Assembly (NCBI RefSeq): GCF_020360975.1
Contig: NW_025408685.1
Span: 186,001 to 250,000 of the forward strand
DNA: 64,000 nt
Reading direction: 5' to 3'
Source of the DNA: Hirsutella rhossiliensis
Lineage: Eukaryota; Ascomycota; Sordariomycetes; Hypocreales; Ophiocordycipitaceae
Shown: one piece after another, positions 50,256-61,103 of the stretch
Layout of the letters: each line of letters opens with the position of its first letter
Numbering within the stretch: position 1 is the stretch's first letter
Position numbers and translations under genes: made by a program
The notes under the pieces: generated by a model
Databases searched by the model: none
What the model saw: the letters and a program-made list of their open reading frames with translations, nothing else
What the model was told of the DNA's origin: nothing

Positions 50256-50486
50256 CTAGGGAGAGGAGGAACGGGTCTTAGTGGGAAGAACGTGGAAATC
50301 AACGGGCCCGAATGCCGTGCGAATCGCGGTCGCACCGACAGACACAATCCGGGGTCCATCTCCAAAGGAGATGCCTGTCTGGCCTGCGCGGGTGGTATCG
50401 AGGGTAGCGCAGTGGTCTTCGCGCTGCCAGGCATGGAATTGGTCTAGGCCAGCGGTTGACACGTCGGAAGCACCTGTGTCGAGCAT
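50256..50486 (-). pseudogene. Copia 2 aspartic protease
   Basis: The frame begins MLDTGASDVSTAGLDQFHAW. D-T-G-A-S is the aspartic protease catalytic motif that matures the Gag-Pol polyprotein. It continues TTRAGQTGISFGDGPRIVSV and GPVDFHVLPTKT. It is out of frame with the upstream zinc knuckle. Confidence 0.8.
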
Positions 50487-52272
50487 GATGCCCTGATAAC
50501 GCGTTGTGTAACGGTCATCGACAAGGAATTGTTGTGCCGGGGCCTTTGAGGAGCGCTATAGGCATCTTCCTTAGTCAGACGGTGTAGAACAGCGTAATCT
50601 GCGAGGAATGATTGCGTGAAGAACAGCGAGCCAATCGCTGGGTCTTCATCGTCAATTTCATCAGCAGTATCATAGTCAGGGACAGGGGTCTCGTCAAGTT
50701 CATGACCTTCGAATTCGGCGAGGAACATGGCGAAGTCCGGGGTCGTGTCGGAGGCATTGTGGGCATTAAGGAAATACATCCGTGATTGTTTCCGTTCTTC
50801 TATGGTATGCTTGGTAGACCAACAGCCAGCTTTGCCGCAGATGAAGCACACCTTCTTTCTCTGCGGCTGTCGTTTGGGGTTCGCGCTGTTATTGTTGCGG
50901 AAGGGGGGTCTATTCTGTTGATACTTGCGGTCGGTATACCATTGGGTGCTACCGTTGTCCGTGATCGCAAGTTCAATAGAGGCGCGGAGGTCGGCAAAGA
51001 GTTGTTCGCAATGGGCGGGGCTTTGTACAAGGCTTGCTTGAGCTCAGGCGTTCCACGGCAAGCGCGGATGACTGCGTTGCGGAGGTTGCTTTCGCCAGCT
51101 ATTTCCGGCCCAATCGCTCGTTGACACAATTGGAGCTTGTCAAGCATTATATCAAGCACAGCGTGGAGGTCCTTGTCACTGTGCTTGCTACGGACACTGT
51201 TGAAGGTGATAGTTGACCAGTCCGTATGGTAATGCTCCAGATTCACGTTGGTATCGAAATGTTGCTTAAGTTGTCGGTAAGCGGCGGCGAACGTGAGGTC
51301 TGGGTCAAGATAAAGGTCATAGTAGGTCTTTGCTCGACCTGTAAGGGCGCGGGGGAGAAAGGCGTGTAGCTGACTCTCGGGGACTTCAACCGAACGGCAG
51401 GTGGTTAGAAGTTCCTGATCTTATCGTCAAGGAGATCGTAAGGTTGACCTGAGTAGGTATCTTCCTTATTCCAAATCTTGACGAAGAGGGCGAGAGTCTG
51501 GGCATTGGTCGGGGTGTTCGGCACGTCTCGTGGTGGCAATGTGCGGTATGGGGTGTATTGTGGCGGATCTGACTTGGCTCTTGGGGGAATCGCCACTGAA
51601 TTGGGGTAGGTAATAGGGGGAGCTGGTGTTACCTGGGGAGCTATCCTTGTGCGGTGAGGGAAGGTGTAGCTCGTCGGAGCGTTTGTAAAAGCGGTTGGGG
51701 TGACGGATTGAGTGGCCTGCTGGACAGGTTGTACAGGCGGTTGGATAGGGGGGGAGGGGGAAAAGGATGGCCGCGGGCACGGGGTGTGCTCCTTCGTCGA
51801 TGGGGGCGACCGGGGGGTCCTGGGTTTCCAATATTCTTCGGTGACGAGGAAGCGAGAAGATAGTCATGTCGGCATCTTCTCAAGGGCCAGTGATCACTTC
51901 TTCGTACGAAGATAGTTGACGAATGCAGCTCGAATCGTTGGCTCAATCCTTCCGAAGAGTGCACTATTCCATCCTTCGAAGTGCTCTTGGAACATAATAA
52001 GAGTGTCGATTCTTCCTACATTGGCTCTCTCATAGTCGGTCCACGCACGGGCGAGTTGTGTGATCAGGTGGCGTGGCGTTGGCTCTTCCTCTGGGTTCAC
52101 AGGGGTATGCCAGAGGATAGGTCAATGTCTGACATGTCGATCGGTATGCCAGCATATTTGTCCAGCCATCCTTGCACTCTCTCCTGGCTTGGGGATCGCG
52201 AGCAATATAGATAGTAGGGACGGGGTATTACTACTGCCTCCCGGGGCACTGCTGCTAGGTCCTGCAGACATA
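50487..52272 (-). pseudogene. Copia 2 gag
   Basis: An ATG at 52,272 gives MSAGPSSSAPGGSSNTPSLL, a typical fungal Copia gag start. Gag blocks follow in several frames: RHLITQLARAWTDYERANVG, FEGWNSALFGRIEPTIRAAF (52,100-51,894), LEHYHTDWSTITFNSVRSKH, VLDIMLDKLQLCQRAIG, and ESNLRNAVIRACRGTPELKQ (51,246-51,040). Near 50,850 is CFICGKAGCWSTKH, a C-x2-C-x4-C-x4-H variant of the nucleic-acid binding knuckle. A Pro/Arg-rich region (51,867-51,466) lies between. Frameshifts are frequent. Confidence 0.78.
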
Positions 52273-52374
52273 GTGTCGGAGGTGAATTGTAGTGATCAAT
52301 TGTACCAATTAAGCACAATCGCGAGGAGTCGGGATGCGTTGCTGACGCAGCTAAGCTATGTCTTTTCCTTTCCT

Positions 52375-52635
52375 TCGAACGGTCGGTGAGTTGCTCGGCG
52401 GAACGGCAGTTAGGAATAGCAATAGGTTAGCCGTAGGTTCTGCTTCTTTCTTCCGAACGGCACAGTGAGTTGAAGGCGGATCGGAATAAGGAGTGTCTCC
52501 TGCTCTTAGCACAAACTTGTCGTCTTCGAACGGTCGGTGAGTTGCTCGGCGGAACGAATCACGGAGTTTGTCTCTTCTACCCGTAGAGGAAAAGTATCAC
52601 TTTCTCCGAACGGCACGGTGAATTGCAGGCGGATC
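52375..52635. repeat. Copia 2 leader A-B-A-B repeats
   Basis: Four related blocks of about 30 bases, each separated by 74-79 bases, in the untranslated leader between the 5' LTR and gag: type A (TCGAACGGTCGGTGAGTTGC...) at 52,375 and 52,526, type B (TCCGAACGGCAC...GGCGGATC) at 52,452 and 52,605. The order is A-B-A-B along the plus strand. Confidence 0.85.
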
Positions 52636-52700
52636 AGATCGGTGACTCTTCGTCACCTTGCTGCTCTGTGGCTCCTTCGGGACCTGGAACCACTGATCAG

Positions 52701-52986
52701 TGATGGTAGGCACCTATGTGCCTACAGATACGCATGCACACAAGCTGTAGGCTGAGTCACAGTCACGACAGGTAGGGTAACCGGTGATGACTTCAATTGT
52801 AACTAACTAGGGAAGAGGAAGCTATTCACAAGAAACGGAATGTGCACCCGGTAATGGCGGCATGCAGCCGGGGCTGCGTGCCCTGATCGCGGGGTATTAC
52901 CTTAGGGTGTCACGTGGGAGTCGTGCATGAACCGTGATGGTATTGCTACCGATGCACGGGTTACTCAGCAGGTTAGCATTCCAACA
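52701..52986 (-). repeat. Copia 2 5' LTR
   Basis: 286 bases; on the minus strand starts TGTTGGAATGCTAACC and ends CCTACCATCA. It retains the 25-base end segment and the ATTACCTT octamer missing from the other LTR. Confidence 0.9.
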
Positions 52987-54221
52987 AATAGTCGACTATT
53001 TTAGTGGAGTTTAGTGGAGATGTGGCGGCAGTGCGCTGAACGATACGCTGGAGACCGCCCGAAAATCCGACCCATTTCACGTTTCCGGACACAATATCAC
53101 AACCACGCAAACTACGGATACGCAAGTTAGGTCAAATGAATCGTCAGACGCAGGGCTTCACGTAGGTACAATTTTTAGTGTGCCGCGATGCGCAGCCGTC
53201 GGGCGCCTGCGTCGCGTTGCCGATATCACCAGGAAATCCGGGATATTACGGGCTGGGCTGTCATCTGCGGGGTCATCCGCCGATCACGCACTAAAAAGCC
53301 CCTGCGATATCCGCCAGATATTAACATAAGGGGGGCTTTGAACGGAGTAGAAAAGACTTTGGGTTGGCCTGATAGCAGGAAGGGTTTGCTTGCTAGAACG
53401 CCCCTAGAAAAGAGAGGACAGACAAGAAGAGGACACACGCATACGGAGACCACCCGGAGACCTTCAGCAAAAAAATACAACAGACCCTCTTGCCTCTGCT
53501 TTTCCAATCACTTTTGCTGACTGTCTTCGCGACAGGTCAAGGTGCCTTTTCTTACTCAGTGTGCCCCCCCTCCTATGTGAAGCCTAGGAGGGGTTTATGC
53601 CCGATTTTGAGGCCCCCCAAGTTAATTCGACTGATCAGGATATTCAGCTTTCTTGCGGAATTTAAACTCAGATATTCAGCTGATCATGGGCTGTGTCCGG
53701 CATAGTGGACCTGGTTGTACCGGATCCGGAGGGTCATGCCCGCACCGGCCTCGCTCTGCGTTCGCTGCGACTCGCTGCGAAAACATTCTGTATGCGATTT
53801 GAGTTCAAACTCGAGGCTTCGCCTCGAGTTCTCCTTCCTTTCTTCCTTAGCTCTAGATAGACATTACTTAGGCACCTGCTTGTTGAATAAACTCCGGGCC
53901 AACCTCTTACAATTGGCTGTCCTACGGAATGAAAAGCAAAGCAAGATATTGCCCCACCGCGCCGAGACTAAGACCCCTAGTCTCGCGCTCCAACCGGTGT
54001 TTGTAGCTTCTTCTAGACCTTCAACACTGCGGTCCCTGCCAGCCTGATCGTCACCTCCGAACCTTCGTGCACATGCCGCGATAATCGGTCCGAACTTTAT
54101 CATGCGCGGGTCACATGCTGCCTACCTGGTTTAGTTATTCATGCAAAAGGGGCCCACTGTAACTTAAAATAATAGGTGGGTTGTGGGAATGTGGAACTGT
54201 CGCGAAGACCATCGCGCCATG
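52987..54221. other. mostly featureless; contains a Crypton-like end and a hairpin
   Basis: TCTGCGGGGTCATCCGCCGA...CCTGCGATATCC (53,264-53,312) aligns with the right end of the Crypton-like element (22,613-22,661) at most positions, so a relative has or had an end here; no recombinase gene is near. A perfect 10-base-pair hairpin AACTCGAGGC-TTC-GCCTCGAGTT lies at 53,808-53,830. No coding gene was recognised. Confidence 0.5.
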
Positions 54222-54452
54222 TGTTAGATCCGGTAGAATCCGGGTAGATGCAGCTACGATAGCATCAGGCTACTAGTGGCAGCGCCAACGGTAGCGCAGA
54301 CGATAGCGCACGCGTAGCGCAGCTAATGAGGCCACGAGGACATCTATGAGACAGCTACGGAAATATGACGTTATGGCATGTCATAGAGATTGAGGCCATC
54401 GCCCTTTGATATAGGGCTTGGGCAGAGCACCCCTGGGGTGCAGAGACACACA
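54222..54452 (+). repeat. truncated Copia-type LTR
   Basis: Starts TGTTAGATCCGGTAG and matches the reverse complement of the solo LTR at 12,644-12,967 for about 230 bases, then departs near ACACAGAC. The 3' end and target duplication are missing, so this copy is truncated. Confidence 0.85.
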
Positions 54453-55571
54453 GACTTTTCACACCACGGATTTACCCATTGCAATTGCAAGGCGAATTCA
54501 GTGATTCTGAGACCTGCCAACATGGGTGCTTACTGTGAAAGTACCTTCATTTTCCAAGCGGGGATCGTTCTTCAAAGTACCTAACTTAGTGGATTCCACT
54601 GGGCTGCAGGCCAGTTTTTCACCTTCCCCACATACAGCCGGGAGCTTCCTTGCGATGACCCCAAGCCCACTACTCAGCTCAGCACCGTCATGATCCAGAA
54701 TATTAGCCATTTCCCAAATCACACTGTTCAAGGGTAATCGAGTGTCTATTCGGGCAAGACATAAATACATGTAACTTACCGTGATCCGTACTCGAAGCAA
54801 GTTTCTGCAGCGTTCGACATAAGTAAAGTAATTAATTACAAGTAAATAACCAAGCAAGTAAGTAATAAGTAAGGTAAGCAGGCCCTACGCCCAAGTAAGT
54901 AAGTAAAGCCTCCAGGGGCAAGTAAGATCCAAGTAAGGAGTCAACTATAATTACGCTACATCTGTCAATTTTGGCGTTTTGAACTTTTGAAGGAGCGACG
55001 AACCTCTTGGCCGACTTCTTCTACTATTCGTAGCCGAAACGATTCCGTTTTCTTGAGCCAATGTCAAAGCATCACGGAGGACCTCCGAAGGAAGGCCTTG
55101 CACTGTTACTATGGAAGCATTGCAGTTGCAATGCCTCAGAGATTGGGCTCGCGGTGGTGTGATTTCCCGGACAAAACCCAGAATGGACCGGTCGTTATAC
55201 GAAGTACCCTGCTGTAAGATGATTGGCTACATTGCATAATCCACTTTGGAAGTAAAGCAAGTAATTCGGGGTCGCAAGTAAGTAAGGAATCTGGCTAGTA
55301 AGTAAAGTAAGAAAGCTCGAAAATTTACTTGTGTCGAACGCTGAGTTTCTGAACTTGGGCCCAGAGTGGGTCGATAACCCAGCAAGATGTGGAACCACTC
55401 GACTAGTGGATCTTACGGTGCGGATCGACCAGGGACGGCCGGCGGCGGCGTGAACTTGTCGACAGAAGGGCATGATCATCGATCTTATATTCTTGGCGTA
55501 TTCAGGCCTCCTAGCTAAATTCACAAGAAATCAGCAAAACAAGTGCGCCTTACAATACGTCTCTGTCGACA
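54453..55571. repeat. AAGT/GTAAGT-rich intergenic sequence
   Basis: Two patches, about 54,820-54,940 and 55,250-55,325, are dense in AAGTAAGT and GTAAGT units in imperfect array. GTAAGT is also the consensus 5' splice site, but no gene structure uses these. No coding gene was recognised in the interval. Confidence 0.6.
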
Positions 55572-57834
55572 ATGCTGCGACACGACATACTTTTCTGGCT
55601 GTGCTTGGTAGCGATATGGCCTGCATCTACTCAGGCCCAACACGCAAACTCAACCTGCGAACGCAGGGTCCAGCATCTCGCCGACCCGCCGTACCAGAAT
55701 TACTTTTACTCCGACTGCCACGTCGATGCCCAGGCCGTCGTGACGAGCCCGCTTCCCGATAGCAACCTCACCATCATCAGCCCGCGCCTCATCGTAGCCT
55801 GGCCAGCAGGCAACAGCGGCATCTGCACCTTTTTTCGACCACAGAATGGCGTCAACGGGAGCCTTGCCATTGGCCTCGTCAACTCTACGTTGGGGATCCA
55901 TTGGGGCCTGTGTACTGGGAGGAACCTCGCTCAAGAATTCCATTGTCGGTGTGGAGGGTGTCTTCTCCTTTAACGACTCGGCGGAGTTGTCGCTGTCTAT
56001 ATTGGGGAGCATAAGGAATATTCGAGACTTCACCGAGGGGCCTAGCATGCTCAGTCCCGTTATTCAAAGAGGCATCAAAGTCACCAAGTTCAACGAAAGT
56101 GGCGTCAGGATCTCGCGCATGTGGCTCGACAACGTCACAACAACCACCTTGACCTTGACACCATGGAGCAAAGTCAATGGCACCATTCGCATCGGGCACA
56201 ACTCGTCCATCAGCTTCGATGCCGGCCTCTACCACTTCTCTGCTTCCTACAACTACCCTCAGCTGACGCAGCTAGCTCCCTGCAAATTCTCAACAATAAG
56301 TCCCAGTTTCTGGCCATGCGGGATCCCGGCCAAGTCACGTCGTTGTCATTCTTGTCGTACACAGAAAAGCTGCTCGCGGGCGGCTGGCGCTTCCTCACGT
56401 ACTTTGGCCGCGACAGCATGATCACCGCCTTCCTTCTGCAGCCCGTCCTGAGCCCGGGAAAATCGTCGGCCATAGAGGCGGTTCTCGGCTCTGCCCTGGA
56501 AGGGTCAACAGGACAGACGGTTCTGTCTGCCACGAAGAGACCATTGGCGACTACGCGACTTTCCTCAATATGCAAAAGAACAAGACATCCACGGCTGCGG
56601 GATTCGTGTACCCCATGATTGACACGGATTTCCTCCTCCCATACTCATGAACCGCTATTTTCAAGCCTTGCCTGCGCGAATACGACCCTTGTTGGGCACC
56701 AAGGCCGGGTCCGTAAACATCGAGAATAGAAATTTGAGCTGGGGCGACCTGAGTTACACGACGGCACGTAAGATTATGAACTTGACGGCAGCGTTCGAGC
56801 ACAATCAGACGGTGGCCAATCTCGTTCACCTCAAAGATGGCGAGGTCGTCGGGCAGTGGCGGGACTCCACCTATGGACTTGCAAACGCCCGCATTCCGTT
56901 TGATGTCAATTGCGCCTCGTGCCAGCGGCGCTGTATGCCATTTCAAGCTGGCTGCGATGCCGGGTGTCTATCCCAACAACACGCATACGAGACTGGGACT
57001 CTCGGGCATCAAAGAGGGCTAAGGTATGGGAAGACGAAACCCTGCGATTCTTTCAGTTCAACGTCTCGGTCCATGAAGCGTCGTCATTGGTGGAAGAATA
57101 TGTCAACAAGAGTACCTTCTATGACGGCCCGGCACACACGGAATCGTTCACTACGTACTCGTCAGACGGCGTGGTTGTGGACTACGCGCTGGCAATCAAC
57201 AGCTCCGAAACTCCAGGCAAGATTGGCATTAGCCACACAGACACCGCCTTTCGCCACTTCCTCTTGAACTCGACAGATGACGAGCAACTTTCAACCTTTA
57301 TCAACGCCTCGGCCAACGCAGTGCTACGTCCCTTCCCCGCTGGTCTGAGCACGCCCGTTGGAGCGGTAGTGGCCAACCCAGCACTCTCCGGCGACAGTGT
57401 GCTGGCGGCAAACTTCAGCAACTCCGCGTATCACGGGACCGTTGTCTGGAGCTGGCATCTTGCGCTCATGGCCAAAGGCTTCGAGATGCAGCTCGATCGC
57501 TGCCCAGCCCCAAGCTCCCACAACACTTCACGGTCCAGGACGGAGATGCCGGCTTTCTGCAAGGAAGTTGGCGTTTATACAGCATTGCGAAGCGCGTACA
57601 ATCGTCTGTGGGACGTAATAGAGATAACAAGGGTCAGCTCCAGTCGGAGGTATGGAGCTGGACATACTTAGGATCGGCGAGTCAGGGCCAGAAGGGATAC
57701 AAAATTTCGCCGCTCGGGCTGCAGCCGCCTCCGGGTGTCAGTGGCGGCACCGAGAGCAATATTCGGCAGTTGTGGAGCTTGTCCTTTTTGGCCCTGCAAA
57801 GGAACAGAAGCTACCGTTGATAGAAGTCGCTTGA
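55572..57834 (+). pseudogene. secreted six-hairpin glycosidase-like protein, broken
   Basis: An ATG at 55,572 starts a signal peptide (MLRHDILFWLCLVAIWPAST, cut near AQA). The mature part continues CERRVQHLADPPYQNYFYSD and, in shifted frames, SFNDSAELSLSILGSIRNIR, GGWRFLTYFGRDSMITAFLL, DSTYGLANARIPFDVN, FAASTLS-opposite NSAYHGTVVWSWHLALMAKG and QSEVWSWTYLGSA. The GWRFLTYFGRDSM block recalls amylo-alpha-1,6-glucosidase-like, six-hairpin glycosidases; I judge this from memory of the family. At least five frame changes (near 55,920, 56,270, 56,530, 56,930 and 57,600) exclude function. It is the clearest host metabolic gene relic in the window. Confidence 0.65.
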
Positions 57835-57879
57835 CGCTTACCAATATGTCGCTCGTTGGATTGTTACTATCGCCACTTA

Positions 57880-58059
57880 CAGGGATACAAATCTATCGAA
57901 TCGAACGCCTATCCCGTAGATAGGGCTGATATTTGAAGATTTTGAAGTCGAATCGGCCTCGGGACCCTTGAATTGAATGAAGCCGAATCGGGTAAGGTCT
58001 TCAAATTCGATGAATCAAAAATCATGAGTCTTTATTCAATTCATTCATCAAAATCTTGA
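57880..58059 (+). repeat. hAT-like end fragment
   Basis: CAGGGATACAAATCTATCGA with ATCGAACGCC resembles the end of the 24.1/61.1-kb hAT family, but only about 40 bases match. The following bases are rich in TTGAATTGAAT-type motifs. It may be a deleted relative. The MULE begins directly after. Confidence 0.45.
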
Positions 58060-60871
58060 GGGCCTAGTTAAATAACCACCTCCTCCCACTAATCTGCCAC
58101 CCAAAAGTGGGTCAATGTGGCGCATCGCCGCACACAACGTCCGGCCGGCCCCAGTGCACAAACGAGACCCAAGGCACAAGGCCCAAGGCACACAACGCAA
58201 GTGAAGCCGGCCGCGATGCACAGAACACATAGAAATTCCACTTTTCTAGGAGTCATTAGACCCGCATCGTCAATTCAAGAGCACTATAACTACAAGGGCT
58301 ATAAAGGGCATTCCTCCGCCATCTCCCTTAGCGCAAGGGCGTTAGCCTCATCAAGCCGCTCCATCGTATCAAAGTCACAGTCGCCTGCCAAAGGGTCGTC
58401 TTCATCCTCTGCTTCTTCCCCAAGTGAAGGCATCGTGACCCGCTGTGAGGTCCACTGTGAAGCCGGCTGTGTTGCCTGCGTTATACGTACGTGGATTGTG
58501 CCCTGGGTCTCGTCGGCAAGCTCATTGTCAGAGTTATTATCTTGCCAGCTTCTCGGCGCAGCTGTGCCCGGCTCGTACGAATCGCCGTGTTGACGAAGGT
58601 ATTCTAAGCCGCGTGCGGTGGAAGTTGTAGCAGCAATAGCAGCAGCAGCGGCTGGCCTGCCTCTGCCTTTGCCGGCGGCCTTGCCGTCAGCCTTGCGCTT
58701 GCGAGTGGATTTCTTCGTGCCCGGCAGCGCGGCCGGCGCTGTGGAAGGCGGCGATGCTTCGGCACGTTCAATAGCCTCAACGACCTCGAATTCGGAGGCA
58801 TCGCGGCGGGTGGTTTCTCGAGGTTCAATGAGCCCTTGGGCCGGCCCTTGCCACGCACAGGCAGCGGCTCTTGTGGCACATCGTCGGGCCGCTGTGGGCG
58901 CTGTCGATGCCAGAATTCGTCTACCTCGCTCATCTCAAAGGGTATAACGCCGGCGCCGCCGCGGGCGCTGCCTTGAAGCCGGCCAAAGATATCATGACGG
59001 CACGGCAGGCCGAGTGTTGACTTGAAGGCACAGTGATGCTGACGATCACAGCGGCCAGGAGGCGGTTCCGCCTTTTCGTCGGTAGCGGCAACGTTCCTCG
59101 GCACAGCACGGCATTCAGCCCCTATCTGTAGGAGTGGCCACCTAGCCAAATTGGGCCGGATTTTCGAGAACAGTGGCTGCAGCACTGCTATTGCAACCTT
59201 GTGGCCTGTGACCTGCTGGTGACTTGAGATTTCCTCTGCCTGATGCCTCCAGAAGGCCTGTAGGCGCTGGAAAACAGAGGTCAGGTCGCCCGTTGAGGAC
59301 CAGAGGAACCTCTTCATCGTAGAGTGCATGCCTTCTATAATAGAAGTAGTCCTATGGCCAAGGTGCCTATGCCGGTCAACGAAGCACAAGACGAACTTTT
59401 CCTTCCAGGGGTCTAGCCACGTATTTATAGCGTATGCCACAGCGGCCGGGGGGTGCCCAGCGGTCTTGAACGCCTGTAGCCGTGTGTTAAAGAGGTCATC
59501 TTCAGGGGCGTTGACGAAGCTGGCCCAGTCTTGGAGGAAGGCTGTGAATTCGGGGACCCTGACGGTGCGGTTGCCTTCCTTCGTTGGACCAGGGAAATGG
59601 GCCTTCGTCTTCGCAAGGATATTCTTGTTGATATGCCAGCGGCACAGTAGGTGAAGCACTGCAGCTAACTCCGGGATAGAAAGGAGGGCATTCATAAGCG
59701 CAAGCTCCCGGTCCGTGACTATCACCCGCGGCAGAGGAATTCCTTCCTGTACAGCTAGCTCAACGAGGCACTGCAGGGCCCACTGGTAGTGACCCTCTGT
59801 CTCTCCTGTGAGGAACGTAGCGGCTATAGAGAAGGTCTTCCTCTCTGACGTGGAGCCACAGAAGTTGAGGACAGGCATCCTGAACCTATTGGTCTTATAC
59901 GTACAGTCAAGCAGCAAGGCGTGCCAGAACTGACGCCAAAGGTTGATGCCAGAGCGCGGGGCCACAAAGAGGGCAGTTAGCCGATTCTCCCCGTCACGTG
60001 CATCGCGAAAGAAGCCGAAGGACGAGTCTTTGAGAAGGTCATAGAGGAATTGTATGGGCGTACGATTGGCAAGTTCCTCGCGCCGGTGTGCCGCGAGGGC
60101 GTTCGCGATGTGTGCCCCCTGTATGCCGCCGAGACTAGGGTCTTCGTGGACTAGGCCACGAAGGTGTGCCGCGATGAGATATGGGCGGAGGCCGCAGTTG
60201 TATAAGTGTATTATATGCTTGCGGCGTTGGCTGATGACTTCGGCACGGAAGCCGCTGTGTGTGATAGCTGGAGTAAAGGGATGATTGTGAGGCTCGCACT
60301 TCGCGGTAGGCTGCACAGTCCAGCCGCCTCCCGCTCCAGGCTGCTTCTTAAGCCCAAGGGCGAACTTGCAGTCGGTGCATTGTGACGATGTGTTCGGCCG
60401 GCTCTTCGACTCGTGTACGCCTGGGTCGTGGTTATCAACGTACGGGCCGTACTTCGTGCAGACGAGCAACACATAGGTCGGCGCACGAGCCGAAGGCTTC
60501 GAATTCCGGCGCCTAAGGCCAAAGCCTATCTCCCAGCCTACGGTCTTGCAGGCACGAGTAGCCTCGGCCTCGGACTCGTAGGTGGTAGAGAACACAGTGC
60601 TCATGGACTCCATAGCGGCGAGTGGTACGGTGACGTGGGTGGCACGGTCGTGACGGGGCGGCGCGGCGGTGATAACGGCGTTGCAACCGATTAAGGCGTT
60701 GTTAAGATATCGCGAAAAGCTTCACTTACGGTTGACTGTGTGACGTTGCGCGGCGTGCCTTGTGTGCCAGGGAGGTTTTTGCGTTACGCCACCTTTACCT
60801 TAAAGGTGCGCCACATTGACCCACTTTTGGGTGGCAGATTAGTGGGAGGAGGTGGTTATTTAACTAGGCCC
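58060..60871 (-). mobile_element. MULE transposon with perfect 65-bp terminal inverted repeats
   Basis: The ends 58,060-58,124 and 60,807-60,871 are perfect inverted repeats of 65 bases starting GGGCCTAGTTAAATAACC. They enclose one intact transposase gene. Mutator-like elements have long inverted repeats and 8-10 bp target duplications. The flanking nonamers (AAATCTTGA left, GAAATTAAC right) do not match, so the insertion duplication is missing or the flanks were rearranged. Perfect ends and an unbroken gene suggest a recent copy. Confidence 0.93.
58604..60613 (-). CDS. MULE transposase, intact
   Basis: 669 residues from ATG 60,613 with no stop or shift. The N terminus carries a cysteine/histidine FAR1/WRKY-GCM1-like DNA-binding region (CTKYGPYVDNHDP to CTDCKFAL and CEPHNHPF). 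The DDE catalytic core has LLLDCTYKTNRFRMP (Asp236), RVIVTDRELALMNAL (Asp301), CRWHINKNI (C-x2-H near 324-327) and TTSIIEGMHSTMKRF (Glu427). A SWIM-type finger follows near residues 535-555 (CAFKSTLGLPCRHDIF). The basic, Ala/Pro-rich tail ends in a Leu run. Known for the family: the protein binds the long inverted repeats and cuts and pastes the element. All expected catalytic residues are present. Confidence 0.92.
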   Translation of the reverse strand: MESMSTVFSTTYESEAEATRACKTVGWEIGFGLRRRNSKPSARAPTYVLLVCTKYGPYVDNHDPGVHESKSRPNTSSQCTDCKFALGLKKQPGAGGGWTVQPTAKCEPHNHPFTPAITHSGFRAEVISQRRKHIIHLYNCGLRPYLIAAHLRGLVHEDPSLGGIQGAHIANALAAHRREELANRTPIQFLYDLLKDSSFGFFRDARDGENRLTALFVAPRSGINLWRQFWHALLLDCTYKTNRFRMPVLNFCGSTSERKTFSIAATFLTGETEGHYQWALQCLVELAVQEGIPLPRVIVTDRELALMNALLSIPELAAVLHLLCRWHINKNILAKTKAHFPGPTKEGNRTVRVPEFTAFLQDWASFVNAPEDDLFNTRLQAFKTAGHPPAAVAYAINTWLDPWKEKFVLCFVDRHRHLGHRTTSIIEGMHSTMKRFLWSSTGDLTSVFQRLQAFWRHQAEEISSHQQVTGHKVAIAVLQPLFSKIRPNLARWPLLQIGAECRAVPRNVAATDEKAEPPPGRCDRQHHCAFKSTLGLPCRHDIFGRLQGSARGGAGVIPFEMSEVDEFWHRQRPQRPDDVPQEPLPVRGKGRPKGSLNLEKPPAAMPPNSRSLRLLNVPKHRRLPQRRPRCRARRNPLASARLTARPPAKAEAGQPLLLLLLLQLPPHAA

Positions 60872-61103
60872 GAAATTAACTCAAAAAATCACTGAAGACG
60901 AGGATCGGAGCAGGGCTGACGTCCCAAGGCTGTTGGACCGAGCTGCTTTCCGCCTTCTTATCGGGAAGGTTCCACACTATGTTCTGAGCAAGCTAGCTCC
61001 GGAGTGGGAGGCAGCAAAAGCTCTAAGATGGAGGCAAAACACTGAGCTCGAGAAGGAGCGTAAGGTATTGGGCCTTCTCAACGAACCTGGATGTCCCTTC
61101 GCG
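60872..61103 (+). other. short open coding-like stretch cut by a hAT insertion
   Basis: The plus strand is open for about 75 codons, encoding KITEDEDRSRADVPRLLDRA, LIGKVPHYVLSKLAPEWEAA and ELEKERKVLGLLNEPGCPFA. It looks like real protein sequence but I do not recognise the family. The hAT element begins at 61,104 within it. Confidence 0.4.

Larger units (their letters stand above)
47015..52986 (-). mobile_element. Copia 2 LTR retrotransposon
   Basis: Direct LTRs at 47,015-47,267 and 52,701-52,986 bracket minus-strand gag, protease, integrase, reverse transcriptase and RNase H in Copia order. On the minus strand the LTR reads TGTTGGAATG...CCATCA. The 3' (left) LTR is 33 bases shorter: 25 bases are missing just inside its TG end and 8 bases (ATTACCTT) are missing internally. 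The flanking pentamers (ATATT left, AATAG right) do not match, so no target duplication is present. The coding region is frameshifted in many places. Confidence 0.92.

Noticed and set aside
58604..58700. Leu-run at the MULE protein C terminus read as a membrane segment
   Set aside because: It comes from a CAG/GCA-type simple repeat and follows a basic low-complexity tail in a nuclear transposase.
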